Shown one piece after another: positions 1 through 7,216 of a DNA stretch of 31,674 nucleotides. The stretch is from CAG-390 sp964522215. GTDB lineage: Bacteria > Bacillota > Clostridia > Oscillospirales > CAG-272. The notes beneath the pieces are model-generated. The model ran no database searches and was not told where the DNA came from. It saw nothing but the letters and a program-made list of their open reading frames with translations. Position 1 is the first letter of the stretch; the number at the start of each line of letters is the position of its first letter. Location of the stretch: NCBI GenBank assembly GCA_964522215.1, contig CAZFVR010000021.1:1-31674 (forward strand). The letters are read 5' to 3'. A program made the translations under genes and the position numbers.

Positions 1-70
1 GTGAAAAGCACCGCGTGGCGTATAATATACTGAATATCCAAATGAATATTCACTCATAAAATGCATACGA

Positions 71-126
71 AACAAAGCGGCAGGTGTTGTTCGGGGGCGC
101 GCGAAGAACAAACCGGCCGCTTTGTT
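71..126. terminator. Long imperfect hairpin, possible terminator of a gene left of the window
   Basis: Bases 71-81 are perfectly complementary to 116-126 (11 pairs), and an inner 6-pair stem joins 87-92 to 106-111. No clear T tract follows, so this could be a structured 3' end, a terminator with a weak tail, or a small repeat. No gene is recognisable in bases 1-70. A reading frame ending at base 33 or at base 59 could be the tail of an upstream gene, but nothing supports either. Confidence 0.35.
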
Positions 127-164
127 GTCTATAATGCACAAAAAACGCCCCCAAAACAGCACCG

Positions 165-178
165 CGAATAATTATTCG
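165..178. promoter_or_regulatory. ArgR/AhrC-box-like palindrome
   Basis: The core is CGAATAATTATTCG, inside a perfect 16-base palindrome at 164-179. It matches 12 of 14 positions of the ARG-box core TGAATAATTATTCA known from ArgR/AhrC. It lies about 30 bases upstream of the -35 element of the amino-acid transporter promoter. A shorter palindrome, TGAATATTCA, lies at 43-52. Control by ArgR is inferred from motif likeness only. Confidence 0.45.
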
Positions 179-208
179 CACAAATCGAAAAAATATGCAG
201 AAAAACGC

Positions 209-237
209 TTGACAATCGAATAATTATGCAGTATAAT
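209..237 (+). promoter_or_regulatory. Sigma-A promoter of the amino-acid ABC transporter operon
   Basis: TTGACA at 209-214 and TATAAT at 232-237 are both perfect consensus hexamers with a 17-base spacer. Transcription would start near base 244, giving a leader of about 50 bases before the ATG at 296. A Shine-Dalgarno sequence, GGAGGA, lies just before that ATG. Confidence 0.85.
217..230. promoter_or_regulatory. Second ArgR/AhrC-box-like site inside the promoter spacer
   Basis: CGAATAATTATGCA occupies the spacer between the -35 and -10 elements, so a bound protein would block RNA polymerase directly. It differs from the ARG-box core at two positions; the ATGCA half is an accepted variant in the Bacillus AhrC consensus. 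Its centre is 52 bases, about five helical turns, from the centre of the upstream site. Confidence 0.4.
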
Positions 238-295
238 AACAGCATCACAGACGAGCACACAAAAAAATAACATAGCTCATCAATGGAGGAATATC

Positions 296-1213
296 ATGAA
301 AAAAATACTTTCCCTTATGCTTGCCGCCATCATGCTTTGCGGCGCGATCTTTACACTTGCTTCCTGCACAACAGAGGGCGGAGACCTTGACAAGGCCTAC
401 AACAAATATTTAAAACAGTACAAGTTTGACGATTCAAACAAAGAAGTACTGACAGTAGTTACCTCCCCCGACTTCGCTCCCATGGAGTTTGTTGACGTTG
501 CCAAGAGCGGTCAGGACCAGTATGTTGGATTTGACATCCTGCTTGCACAGTATATCGCCAAAGAGCTTGATATGAAGCTTGAGATAAAGCCGATGTCTTT
601 TGATGCTTGCATGTCCGCTGTTCAGACCGGTGCTGCCGATCTTGCCATCTCCGGCTTCTCTTGGACTGCCGAGCGTGCCGAAAATTTCCTTATCTCGGAT
701 TACTACATTGCCGGTGAGAATGAGAGCGAGCAGATCATCATCACCACCAAAGCCAACGAAAACAAGCTGACCACCAAGGAATCCTTTGCCGGTATGAAGA
801 TAGGCGCACAAGGCGGTTCGCTTCAGGAGCTGCTTGTAAAGGAGAACTTTGGCGAAGATTGCCTGCAGCTCTACACCGATCTTGGCGTTGCCGTTGAGGC
901 TCTTGTAGCCGGTAAGATCGATGCACTTGCGGTTGCCGCCGGTAACGGTGATGCATTTATAAGCAAGAACCCTGATAAGATCGGTAAGTCCGGTTTTGAG
1001 TTCTTTGTTGAGGAAAAGTACAAAAACAATGTTATCCTCCTCAATAAGAATGACAGCGCCCTGCTTGAGAAGGTCAACGCAGCTCTTGCCAAAGCCATGA
1101 GTGCCAATGTTTATGACAGCTGGTACGAGGCATGCCAGATCTACTCCGAGGTCAAGACCAGCGACGAGCTTGGTTACGATGACGAGGGCAACAAGATCAC
1201 AAGCGCAGAATAA
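296..1213 (+). CDS. Polar amino-acid ABC transporter, substrate-binding lipoprotein
   Basis: This 305-residue protein is the extracellular binding component of a polar amino-acid importer (SBP_bac_3 family). Residues 1-23 form a lipoprotein signal ending in the lipobox LASC, so Cys24 should be lipidated and anchored to the outer membrane face. Family features include FAPMEF near the start of the mature domain, GFDILLAQYIA (lobe I) and a conserved stretch around AADLAISG. It is first in an operon with a permease and an ATPase. The 225-base gap before the permease carries a strong hairpin that may lower downstream expression. ArgR-like boxes in the promoter make arginine or another basic amino acid a plausible ligand, but the ligand cannot be read from the protein. 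The family call is firm; substrate is inference. Confidence 0.93.
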   Translation: MKKILSLMLAAIMLCGAIFTLASCTTEGGDLDKAYNKYLKQYKFDDSNKEVLTVVTSPDFAPMEFVDVAKSGQDQYVGFDILLAQYIAKELDMKLEIKPMSFDACMSAVQTGAADLAISGFSWTAERAENFLISDYYIAGENESEQIIITTKANENKLTTKESFAGMKIGAQGGSLQELLVKENFGEDCLQLYTDLGVAVEALVAGKIDALAVAAGNGDAFISKNPDKIGKSGFEFFVEEKYKNNVILLNKNDSALLEKVNAALAKAMSANVYDSWYEACQIYSEVKTSDELGYDDEGNKITSAE

Positions 1214-1304
1214 TAGCTCTCCCACAGGCGATAGCCGGGGCATAAGCCACGGCGTCCGCGCCGCCGCAAAAACAGGTCGATCGGGGATCGATATAATATA
1301 AAAT

Positions 1305-1360
1305 CCAGGCTGTCGCGTACTTGTGCCAATGGCCGAGGCAATCAGTACGTGACAGCTTGG
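1305..1360 (+). other. Intercistronic hairpin between binding-protein and permease genes
   Basis: Bases 1305-1321 pair with 1344-1360 in a 17-pair stem that includes two G-U pairs. Only a weak T-containing tract follows (around 1364-1367), so it is more likely a partial terminator or an mRNA-stabilising element than a full stop. Such hairpins after binding-protein genes are a known way to make more binding protein than membrane components. Confidence 0.55.
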
Positions 1361-1437
1361 CGTATTTTAAAATCAAAGATAGTTGGGTTGCCGTCATTTT
1401 GGGCGGCTGTGTATATTAAAGATCAAGGAGATTTCTG

Positions 1438-2124
1438 ATGTCGTTTGGCGAGTTTTTTGTCACAATGTGGGAGATCTTTGCGAAGTATTGGAAGACATTT
1501 CTTATAACAGGTCTTTCCGGCACTTTGCTGTTATCCCTTATAACCGTTTTCTTTGGAGCGATACTTGGTGCGCTTTTGGCCATGGGCAAAATGTCAAGCA
1601 TCAAACCATTAACATGGATAGTTACCGCGCTTATTGAGGTCATACGCGGCACACCTTTGCTGTTACAGCTATACATCGGTTATTTTATGATACCCATGCT
1701 GCTTCCGTTTTGGCAGATCAGCGATTTTGCCACTATATCGATAGCGCTGGTGCTAAACAGTGGTGCATATGTTTCCGAGGTCATAAGATCCGGCATTCAG
1801 GCCGTTGATAAGGGTCAGACCGAGGCGGCGCGCAGCTTGGGACTTGGAGCTAAGACCACGATGATATCCGTTGTGTTGCCGCAAGCGATAAAAAACATCC
1901 TGCCTGCTCTTGCCAACGAATTTGTTACCGTGATCAAGGAGACATCCTTGGCATCGACCTTCTTTGTTGGTGAGCTTATGACATCCTACCAAATAGTAAA
2001 GGGTGCAACCTTCAGCTCGCTCCCCACGCTAATGATAGTTGGTGTTATCTACTTTGTCTTAACCTTTATCCTCTCCAAGGTGATAGGAGTATTTGAAAGG
2101 AGATTAAAGCATGAACGCGCCTGA
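1438..2124 (+). CDS. Polar amino-acid ABC transporter, permease (HisM/GlnP type)
   Basis: This 228-residue inner-membrane permease has the typical length for HisMQ-type subunits of polar amino-acid importers. Hydrophobic segments are visible around residues 20-50, 62-90, 95-110 and 190-215. The EAA loop that contacts the ATPase is clear (EAARSLG, then LPQAIKNILPA), and RGTPLLLQ upstream is also typical of the family. The start has an AAGGAG site about eight bases upstream. The gene overlaps the ATPase gene by 14 bases, which indicates coupled translation. Only one permease is encoded, so the channel is probably a homodimer. Function and family are clear from sequence; the substrate is not. 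Confidence 0.93.
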   Translation: MSFGEFFVTMWEIFAKYWKTFLITGLSGTLLLSLITVFFGAILGALLAMGKMSSIKPLTWIVTALIEVIRGTPLLLQLYIGYFMIPMLLPFWQISDFATISIALVLNSGAYVSEVIRSGIQAVDKGQTEAARSLGLGAKTTMISVVLPQAIKNILPALANEFVTVIKETSLASTFFVGELMTSYQIVKGATFSSLPTLMIVGVIYFVLTFILSKVIGVFERRLKHERA

Positions 2125-3049
2125 GAATACTAAAAATGCCATGCCGATGCTTCAGATACGCGGCCTTTATAAAGATTTTGGTGATCTGCATGTTTTGCGC
2201 GGTGTATCTGCCGAGGTGGATGCCGGCGAGGTCGTATCGATAATCGGTCCCTCCGGATCCGGTAAAAGCACACTGCTCCGTTGTATGAACCTGCTTGAGG
2301 TCCCGACCTTTGGCGAGGTGTGGATGGAGGGCAAGCTCCTTACCCCCGTGGATCCTTATCTCCACAAGGAAGTTATTCGTGTATCCAGAACATACCGCAA
2401 GCTCGTTGATGCGGGCATGTCGGATGAGGATGCGGTAGCCAAGATCAAAGCAGAGGATCTTTTGCATGAAAAATTCTCGGCGGAGGGCAACGCCTACCGT
2501 TCGCAGCTGGACGATATATATAAGGCGAATCATGTTGATATCAACCTTGCGCGCCAAAAGATGGGCATGGTGTTCCAGCAGTTCAATCTGTTCAACAACC
2601 TGACCGTTATGGGCAACATGACTCTGGCTCCGGTAAAGCTAAAGCTAAAAACGCAGGAGGAGGCCACACAGCAGGCTGAACAGCTACTTGCTCGTATCGG
2701 TCTTCTTGATAAAAAGGATGCTTACCCCTCAACGCTTTCCGGCGGTCAAAAGCAGCGTATCGCAATCGTGCGTGCGCTGATGATGGATCCCGATGTTATG
2801 CTGTTTGACGAGCCTACCTCGGCGCTTGACCCGGAGATGATAGGCGAGGTGCTGGATCTTATGAAGAGTCTGGCCAATACGGGCATGACGATGGTAATAG
2901 TCACTCATGAGATGGCATTCGCCCGCGAGGTCTCAGACAGGGTACTGTTTGTGGACGACGGCAATATCATGGAGCAGGGAACGCCGGATGAGCTGTTTAA
3001 AAACCCGCAAAACCCGCGTCTGCGCGACTTTCTCAGCAAGGTGCTGTAA
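2111..3049 (+). CDS. Polar amino-acid ABC transporter, ATP-binding protein with an inserted helical segment
   Basis: This 312-residue ATPase energises the importer. Walker A is GPSGSGKST (residues 46-54), the Q-loop is in MVFQQFN (about 153-159), the signature is LSGGQKQR, and Walker B is VMLFDEPTSALDPE with a downstream switch histidine in VTHEM. GlnQ/HisP-type proteins are usually about 240-260 residues. The excess is an insert of roughly 65 charged, probably helical residues (about 79-144) between Walker A and the Q-loop, with reading frame and codon use intact. GGAG lies nine bases upstream of the ATG, inside the permease gene. It is the last gene of the operon; a hairpin follows at 3088-3130. 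Confidence 0.93.
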   Translation: MNAPENTKNAMPMLQIRGLYKDFGDLHVLRGVSAEVDAGEVVSIIGPSGSGKSTLLRCMNLLEVPTFGEVWMEGKLLTPVDPYLHKEVIRVSRTYRKLVDAGMSDEDAVAKIKAEDLLHEKFSAEGNAYRSQLDDIYKANHVDINLARQKMGMVFQQFNLFNNLTVMGNMTLAPVKLKLKTQEEATQQAEQLLARIGLLDKKDAYPSTLSGGQKQRIAIVRALMMDPDVMLFDEPTSALDPEMIGEVLDLMKSLANTGMTMVIVTHEMAFAREVSDRVLFVDDGNIMEQGTPDELFKNPQNPRLRDFLSKVL

Positions 3050-3087
3050 TTATTTTATTTGTTTTTTTCTTGATGTTTTAAGTCATA

Positions 3088-3130
3088 CGATCCGATATGA
3101 CTGATATGATCCTATTATCATATCGGGTCG
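3088..3130 (+). terminator. Hairpin after the ABC transporter operon
   Basis: Bases 3088-3100 pair with 3118-3130 (13 pairs, one G-U) around a 17-base loop. No T tract follows directly, so termination is uncertain. A perfect 12-base palindrome at 3133-3144 and a TTGATCAA palindrome near 3157-3164 follow, which makes this 160-base gap unusually rich in GATC palindromes. Confidence 0.4.
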
Positions 3131-3209
3131 CGATGATCGATCATTTGGCGTAGCTTTTGATCAAAGCTTGCGCTTGCAGTTTTTATCTTTAATTTAAGGT
3201 GATCCGGTT

Positions 3210-4655
3210 ATGAACAAGGCAAAAATGGCGGCCATTGAGGCCATAAAGCAAAACGCGGGCGAGTTTTTTTCGCTCTCGGATGAGATCTGGCAGTATGCCG
3301 AGCTATCTCTTAAGGAATACAAATCCGCAGAGGCCTACTGCCGTGTACTTGAGCAGTTGGGCTTTAGCGTGGAGCGGGAGCTGTGTGGGATAAAAACCGC
3401 CTTCTCCGGCAGCTTTGGAAGCGGCAGGCCTGTCATTGGAATACTTGGCGAGTTTGATGCGCTCTCCGGGCTTTCGCAGGTCGGCGGCATTGCCGAGCGG
3501 CAGGAGCTCGTCCCCGGCGGCAGTGGCCACGGTTGCGGGCACAACATGCTCGGCGCGGGCGCGCTTGCGGCTGCATACGGTATAAAAAAATATCTTGAGG
3601 ATACCGGCCGCGAGGGTACTGTCATCTTTTACGGCACTCCCGGCGAGGAGGGCGGCGCCGGCAAGGCGTTTATGGCCAAGGAAGGACTTTGGTACGGTCT
3701 TGATTGCGCCCTGACATGGCATCCTGAGGATGTCAACGAGGTGGCAACGGGTACATGCAACTCCTGCATTCAAATCCTTTATCGTTTTAAGGGCGTGGCC
3801 GCGCATGCCGCGGGTGACCCCGAGGACGGTCGCAGTGCTCTTGATGCGGTCGAGCTGATGAATGTTGGCGTGCAATATCTGCGCGAGCATACAAAGTCTG
3901 ATGCCCGCATCCATTACGCCATGATAGACGGCGGCGGTGCATCCCCGAACGTTGTACAGCCGCACGCAAGCGTGCTTTATATGGTGCGTTCCATCGCGGT
4001 AGCGGATGCCTTGGCGCTTCAAGCGCGTGTGGATAAGATAGCCGACGGCGCGGCAATGATGACAGAGACCACCTACGAGCGCGTGTTTATAGACGGATGC
4101 TCAAACACCGTGCCGAACCACGCACTTGAACGCCTGCTCTACAAAAACTATTCAGAGCTTGGCGTTGCCGAGTATACCGAGGAGGAAAAGCAATACGCCG
4201 CCGCGCTTAAGGCGACCTATCCCGACCACGGTACTCTCCCCGGTATTGCCGCCAAGTTTGACAGCACTGCGGCGGAAACGGTTAAAAAGCTCAGCGATGG
4301 CGGACATGCGCCGCTTAATGATTTCCTTTGCCCGCTGTGGGACGGCTATGTCTTTGGGCCGGGGTCTACGGATGTGGGTGATGTTTCATGGCAAACACCT
4401 ACGGCTCAGCTGCACGCCGTTTGCTTCCCATCGGGTGCGCCGGGGCACTCCTGGCAGAATGTTGCCTGCGGGGCTACAAGCATAGGTCACAAAGGGCTTT
4501 TAACTGCCGGCTGTGTGCTTGCCGCGGCGGCTATCGATCTTTATGAGGATCCCGCTTTGCTTGAGGAGGCGGCGGCAGAATTTAAGGTCGCGGCGGCGGC
4601 AGGATACACCTGCCCCATCCCGCCTGACGAGTATGCAAAGCCGGTCGAGATCTGA
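3210..4655 (+). CDS. M20 family amidohydrolase, AbgB-like
   Basis: This 481-residue protein belongs to the M20 metallopeptidase/amidohydrolase family and most resembles AbgB, the second subunit of p-aminobenzoyl-glutamate hydrolase, in length and motifs. Metal-binding features are GHGCGHN near residues 104-110, the catalytic-site PGEEGGAGK near 145-153, and WHPED near 170. The dimerisation-domain motif AAHAAG follows, and SPNVVQPHA is typical of the family. The likely role is cytoplasmic hydrolysis of an amide-linked amino-acid conjugate such as an acyl-glutamate or folate breakdown product. It lies 160 bases after an amino-acid importer, so it could act on imported conjugates. No AbgA-like partner is present, so it may act alone. 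Start chosen at the ATG after TAAGGTGATC. Confidence 0.88.
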   Translation: MNKAKMAAIEAIKQNAGEFFSLSDEIWQYAELSLKEYKSAEAYCRVLEQLGFSVERELCGIKTAFSGSFGSGRPVIGILGEFDALSGLSQVGGIAERQELVPGGSGHGCGHNMLGAGALAAAYGIKKYLEDTGREGTVIFYGTPGEEGGAGKAFMAKEGLWYGLDCALTWHPEDVNEVATGTCNSCIQILYRFKGVAAHAAGDPEDGRSALDAVELMNVGVQYLREHTKSDARIHYAMIDGGGASPNVVQPHASVLYMVRSIAVADALALQARVDKIADGAAMMTETTYERVFIDGCSNTVPNHALERLLYKNYSELGVAEYTEEEKQYAAALKATYPDHGTLPGIAAKFDSTAAETVKKLSDGGHAPLNDFLCPLWDGYVFGPGSTDVGDVSWQTPTAQLHAVCFPSGAPGHSWQNVACGATSIGHKGLLTAGCVLAAAAIDLYEDPALLEEAAAEFKVAAAAGYTCPIPPDEYAKPVEI

Positions 4656-4711
4656 ATGGGATCAAAATGTTAAAAAAATACTTTTTATTCTGAAAATTTT
4701 TTCGATACGCC

Positions 4712-4740
4712 TTGTAAAATGGCAAAAAAAGTGATATAAT
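4712..4740 (+). promoter_or_regulatory. Candidate promoter upstream of the FliB-like gene
   Basis: TTGTAA at 4712-4717 and TATAAT at 4735-4740 are separated by 17 bases. The start point would fall near 4747, only a few bases before a terminator-like hairpin, leaving a leader of about 180 bases before the ATG at 4928. Confidence 0.5.
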
Positions 4741-4749
4741 TCCGTGCGA

Positions 4750-4790
4750 GCAAAGGCGTGAGTAGTTGCGCCTTTGCCGCTTTTTCTTTC
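4750..4790 (+). terminator. Intrinsic terminator or attenuator
   Basis: Bases 4750-4758 pair perfectly with 4769-4777 (nine pairs, 10-base loop), followed by CGCTTTTTCTTTC. It can end the M20 amidohydrolase transcript. Because a candidate promoter lies immediately upstream, it could also attenuate the next gene. Confidence 0.7.
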
Positions 4791-4834
4791 CTTTGACTTA
4801 CAAAAACAAACAAAAAGTCAAAGTTATGTAACTT
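4791..4834 (+). other. Two mutually exclusive stems in the leader of the FliB-like gene
   Basis: Bases 4791-4799 pair with 4815-4823 (nine perfect pairs). Bases 4821-4826 pair with 4829-4834 (six pairs). The two stems share bases 4821-4823, so they cannot fully form together. This resembles a switch but may be chance in AT-rich sequence. Confidence 0.35.
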
Positions 4835-4927
4835 TAATAGTCTTGAGCCTGAAGCCGATCCTCCGATTGCCGCATGAAAAGTGCGCAGCGGTCGCCTGCT
4901 TTGGGGTTCCTTGGGGGTGAGCGTATA

Positions 4928-6100
4928 ATGAATGAAACGCACACATTTTTAGTACCTGATTATTATCCCGATTTTGCCTGCAAAATGGGGGCGTGTCGCG
5001 CGGCCTGTTGTGTCGGATGGCCGATATCCATCTCGATGGAAAATTATTTTCATCTGGTGGGGCTTGATTGTAGGGCGGATCTGCGCCGCCGACTTGATTG
5101 CGGCATGCGCATCATCGATCACCCGACCGAGGATAAATACGCAATTTTTGAACCGAAGTATGACGGCAACTGCCCCCTGCGGCAAGCGGATGGTCTTTGC
5201 GCTCTTCAAGCGGAGCTGGGGGAGGGAATATTACCTGATGTTTGCAGACTCTACCCGCGCGGTGTGCGCGTTGAGGAGGGGCTTTACGAATGCTCCTGCT
5301 CAAACAGCTGTGAGGCGGTGCTTGAGCTTTTGATGGCACATGAGCGACCGCTCTCATTTGTTTTGCGCCGAATGACGGTCAATATGCCGCAGCTTCCGGA
5401 GCGGCGTGAGCATTTTGTTACGCTCGGCATGGGGCGTGAGATACGGCTTTATCTGATATCCGTCATGCAGGAGCGCGGGCTTCCGCTCTCCGCTCGGCTT
5501 GCCTGCCTTGGCGATGCCATGGCGGCGGTCGAGCGTGCCGCCGCAGATAACGATGCCGCGGCACTCAGCCGCATTCTTTCAAGAACACCTGTTCCCTTTG
5601 TCAGCGAGGGCGAGCAGGTCCGCGCGGAGCACCTGCGGAGCGGACTCGCTATAGCCGCCGAGATGACGGACGTGTTTGACAGTCGCAGTCAAAGCATACG
5701 CGAATTCGGCGAGGCGGCACTGTCTTATTTCGGCACCGGAGACGGCGCGCATGAGCGTTATCTTGCCGCGCGTGAGCATTTTGAAGCGAGCTTTGCAAAT
5801 TGGGAGAGCTTTTTTGAAAATATATTGGTAAATCACATGTTCTTCTCCGAGTTTCCCTTCCAGGATCGCCCTGAGAGCCTGCGCAGTGAGTACACCGCAC
5901 TTTGCGCCGTTTACGCACTCATGCGCTTTTTGGCTCTTGGCGTAATGGCGGATCAGGATAGCCCCTCGCGGCTTATCGATGTTATGGCGGCGGCATTCAG
6001 GCTTATCGACCATACCGAATTTGACCGTACGGCATCGCTCATTCTGCGGCGGCTCGGCGAGGACGGCCGTGGTGAGCTTTACGATCTTATCAGCCTTTGA
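4928..6100 (+). CDS. FliB-like cysteine-rich protein (flagellin lysine-N-methylase family)
   Basis: This is a 390-residue protein. The N-terminal half has the cysteine pattern of the FliB/YkgJ-type (CxxCxxCC) family: C-x4-C-x3-CC followed by GW, then NCPLRQADGLCALQ, then CRLYPR and a later SCSNSC. These cysteines probably bind a metal or Fe-S cluster. Salmonella FliB methylates flagellin lysines, but no flagellar gene is present here, and relatives are widespread in non-motile gut Clostridia, so the substrate is unknown. The start at 4928 is preferred over the in-frame ATG at 4874 because GGGGGTGA precedes it and the conserved region begins soon after. The C-terminal half is helical with no motif I recognise. 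An inverted repeat (6082-6091 with 6110-6119) overlaps the stop codon. Confidence 0.75.
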   Translation: MNETHTFLVPDYYPDFACKMGACRAACCVGWPISISMENYFHLVGLDCRADLRRRLDCGMRIIDHPTEDKYAIFEPKYDGNCPLRQADGLCALQAELGEGILPDVCRLYPRGVRVEEGLYECSCSNSCEAVLELLMAHERPLSFVLRRMTVNMPQLPERREHFVTLGMGREIRLYLISVMQERGLPLSARLACLGDAMAAVERAAADNDAAALSRILSRTPVPFVSEGEQVRAEHLRSGLAIAAEMTDVFDSRSQSIREFGEAALSYFGTGDGAHERYLAAREHFEASFANWESFFENILVNHMFFSEFPFQDRPESLRSEYTALCAVYALMRFLALGVMADQDSPSRLIDVMAAAFRLIDHTEFDRTASLILRRLGEDGRGELYDLISL

Positions 6101-6225
6101 TAAGGTTGGGATAAGATCGCAGAGCGGCCGAGGTTTAGTGCGTATATAAGCCGTCTCTGCATCATATACATATTTATATCACCTTTTTATCGTTGATCGG
6201 CGCGGCTTGCGCGGGAGGTGGCGTA

Positions 6226-7131
6226 ATGCCTATATCAAGCATAAACAGAAGTGAGCGCGGCACGCTGGAATTTATCAAAATGCAGGGCTGCGGCAATGAC
6301 TACATATTTATAGATGTCAGGGATGAAAGCTCCGAGGCCGCGCGGGTACTTCGCGGGCGTGATATGGGAGAGCTTACCCGCCGCCTGTCCGATCGTCATT
6401 TCGGAATTGGCGGTGACGGCGTGGTGCTTATCTGCCCGCCGCAGGATGTAAAAAATGCCGCCCTTATGCGCATCTTTAACAGTGACGGCAGTGAGGGACG
6501 GATGTGCGGCAATGCACTGCGGTGCGTGGCGCGCTATCTGTTTGACAGACACGCCGATAGCTGCGAGCAGTGTGTGCTGAATATTGAAACGCTCTCCGGT
6601 GTGAGGTGCGCGGAGCGAGACGGCGACACGATAGACATGATAAAGGTATCGATGGGTCGAGCCGAGCTGCATCCCGCGCTGATCCCCATGTCACTTGATG
6701 GCGAGCGTGTGATAGACCGAGCGGTCATGATAGGCGGGCGTGAGCGGCGCATCACCTGCCTTTCGATGGGCAACCCGCATTGCGTTGTTTTTTGCAACGA
6801 TCCCGCGGCGGAGCTGGCAGAGGGCGGCGCGATGCTTGAGCGTGCACCGATATTTCCGGACCGCGCAAATATTGAATTTGTAAAGGTGTTGGATCGCCGC
6901 CGCATTGCCGTTCGCGTATTTGAGCGCGGTAGTGGAGAAACACTTGCCTGCGGTACAGGTGCGTGTGCCGCCGCCGTGGCGGCATCGCTTTGCGGTCATT
7001 GCGCACCGGGCGACGGCGAGTTGACGGTCGAAATGCGCGGCGGGCGGCTGTTCGTGGGTATCGGGAGCGATGGCGAGATCACCCTGCGCGGCGCGGCCGA
7101 GTATCAGTTTTTCGGCTCGGTGCGAATATAA
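6226..7131 (+). CDS. dapF: Diaminopimelate epimerase
   Basis: DapF converts LL- to meso-diaminopimelate, the last shared step for lysine and peptidoglycan cross-link synthesis; it is cytoplasmic and cofactor-free. The 301-residue protein has the family hallmarks: MQGCGNDYIFID near the N terminus, the first catalytic cysteine in RMCGNALRC, NPHCVVF, and the second catalytic cysteine in LACGTGACA. Length is slightly above the usual 270-285, with extra residues at the N terminus and in the middle. An in-frame TTG lies at 6193, but the ATG at 6226 follows a strong GGGAGGTGG, so 6226 is chosen. It is separated from the preceding gene by 125 bases and ends at a bidirectional terminator. Confidence 0.94.
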   Translation: MPISSINRSERGTLEFIKMQGCGNDYIFIDVRDESSEAARVLRGRDMGELTRRLSDRHFGIGGDGVVLICPPQDVKNAALMRIFNSDGSEGRMCGNALRCVARYLFDRHADSCEQCVLNIETLSGVRCAERDGDTIDMIKVSMGRAELHPALIPMSLDGERVIDRAVMIGGRERRITCLSMGNPHCVVFCNDPAAELAEGGAMLERAPIFPDRANIEFVKVLDRRRIAVRVFERGSGETLACGTGACAAAVAASLCGHCAPGDGELTVEMRGGRLFVGIGSDGEITLRGAAEYQFFGSVRI

Positions 7132-7153
7132 AAAGCGTTATATGCATCAAAAA

Positions 7154-7194
7154 ACCGATATATTTGCTTTTTAGGCGAATATATCGGTGTTTTT
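7154..7194. terminator. Bidirectional terminator between dapF and wecB
   Basis: Bases 7154-7164 pair perfectly with 7178-7188 (11 pairs). GTTTTT follows on the plus strand, and an A run (7149-7154) supplies a T tract for the minus strand. It lies exactly between the two convergent genes. Confidence 0.85.
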
Positions 7195-7216
7195 CCGTTT
7201 TACTTTTTTGCATTTA

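Noticed and set aside
434..1243. 269-codon minus-strand frame opposite the binding-protein gene
   Set aside because: It is a shadow of a clearly recognised gene, with no family motif, ribosome-binding site or promoter.
3133..3164. GATC-rich palindromes as a possible origin or methylation cluster
   Set aside because: There are only a few palindromes in a short gap, with no dnaA gene, DnaA boxes or AT-rich unwinding region nearby.
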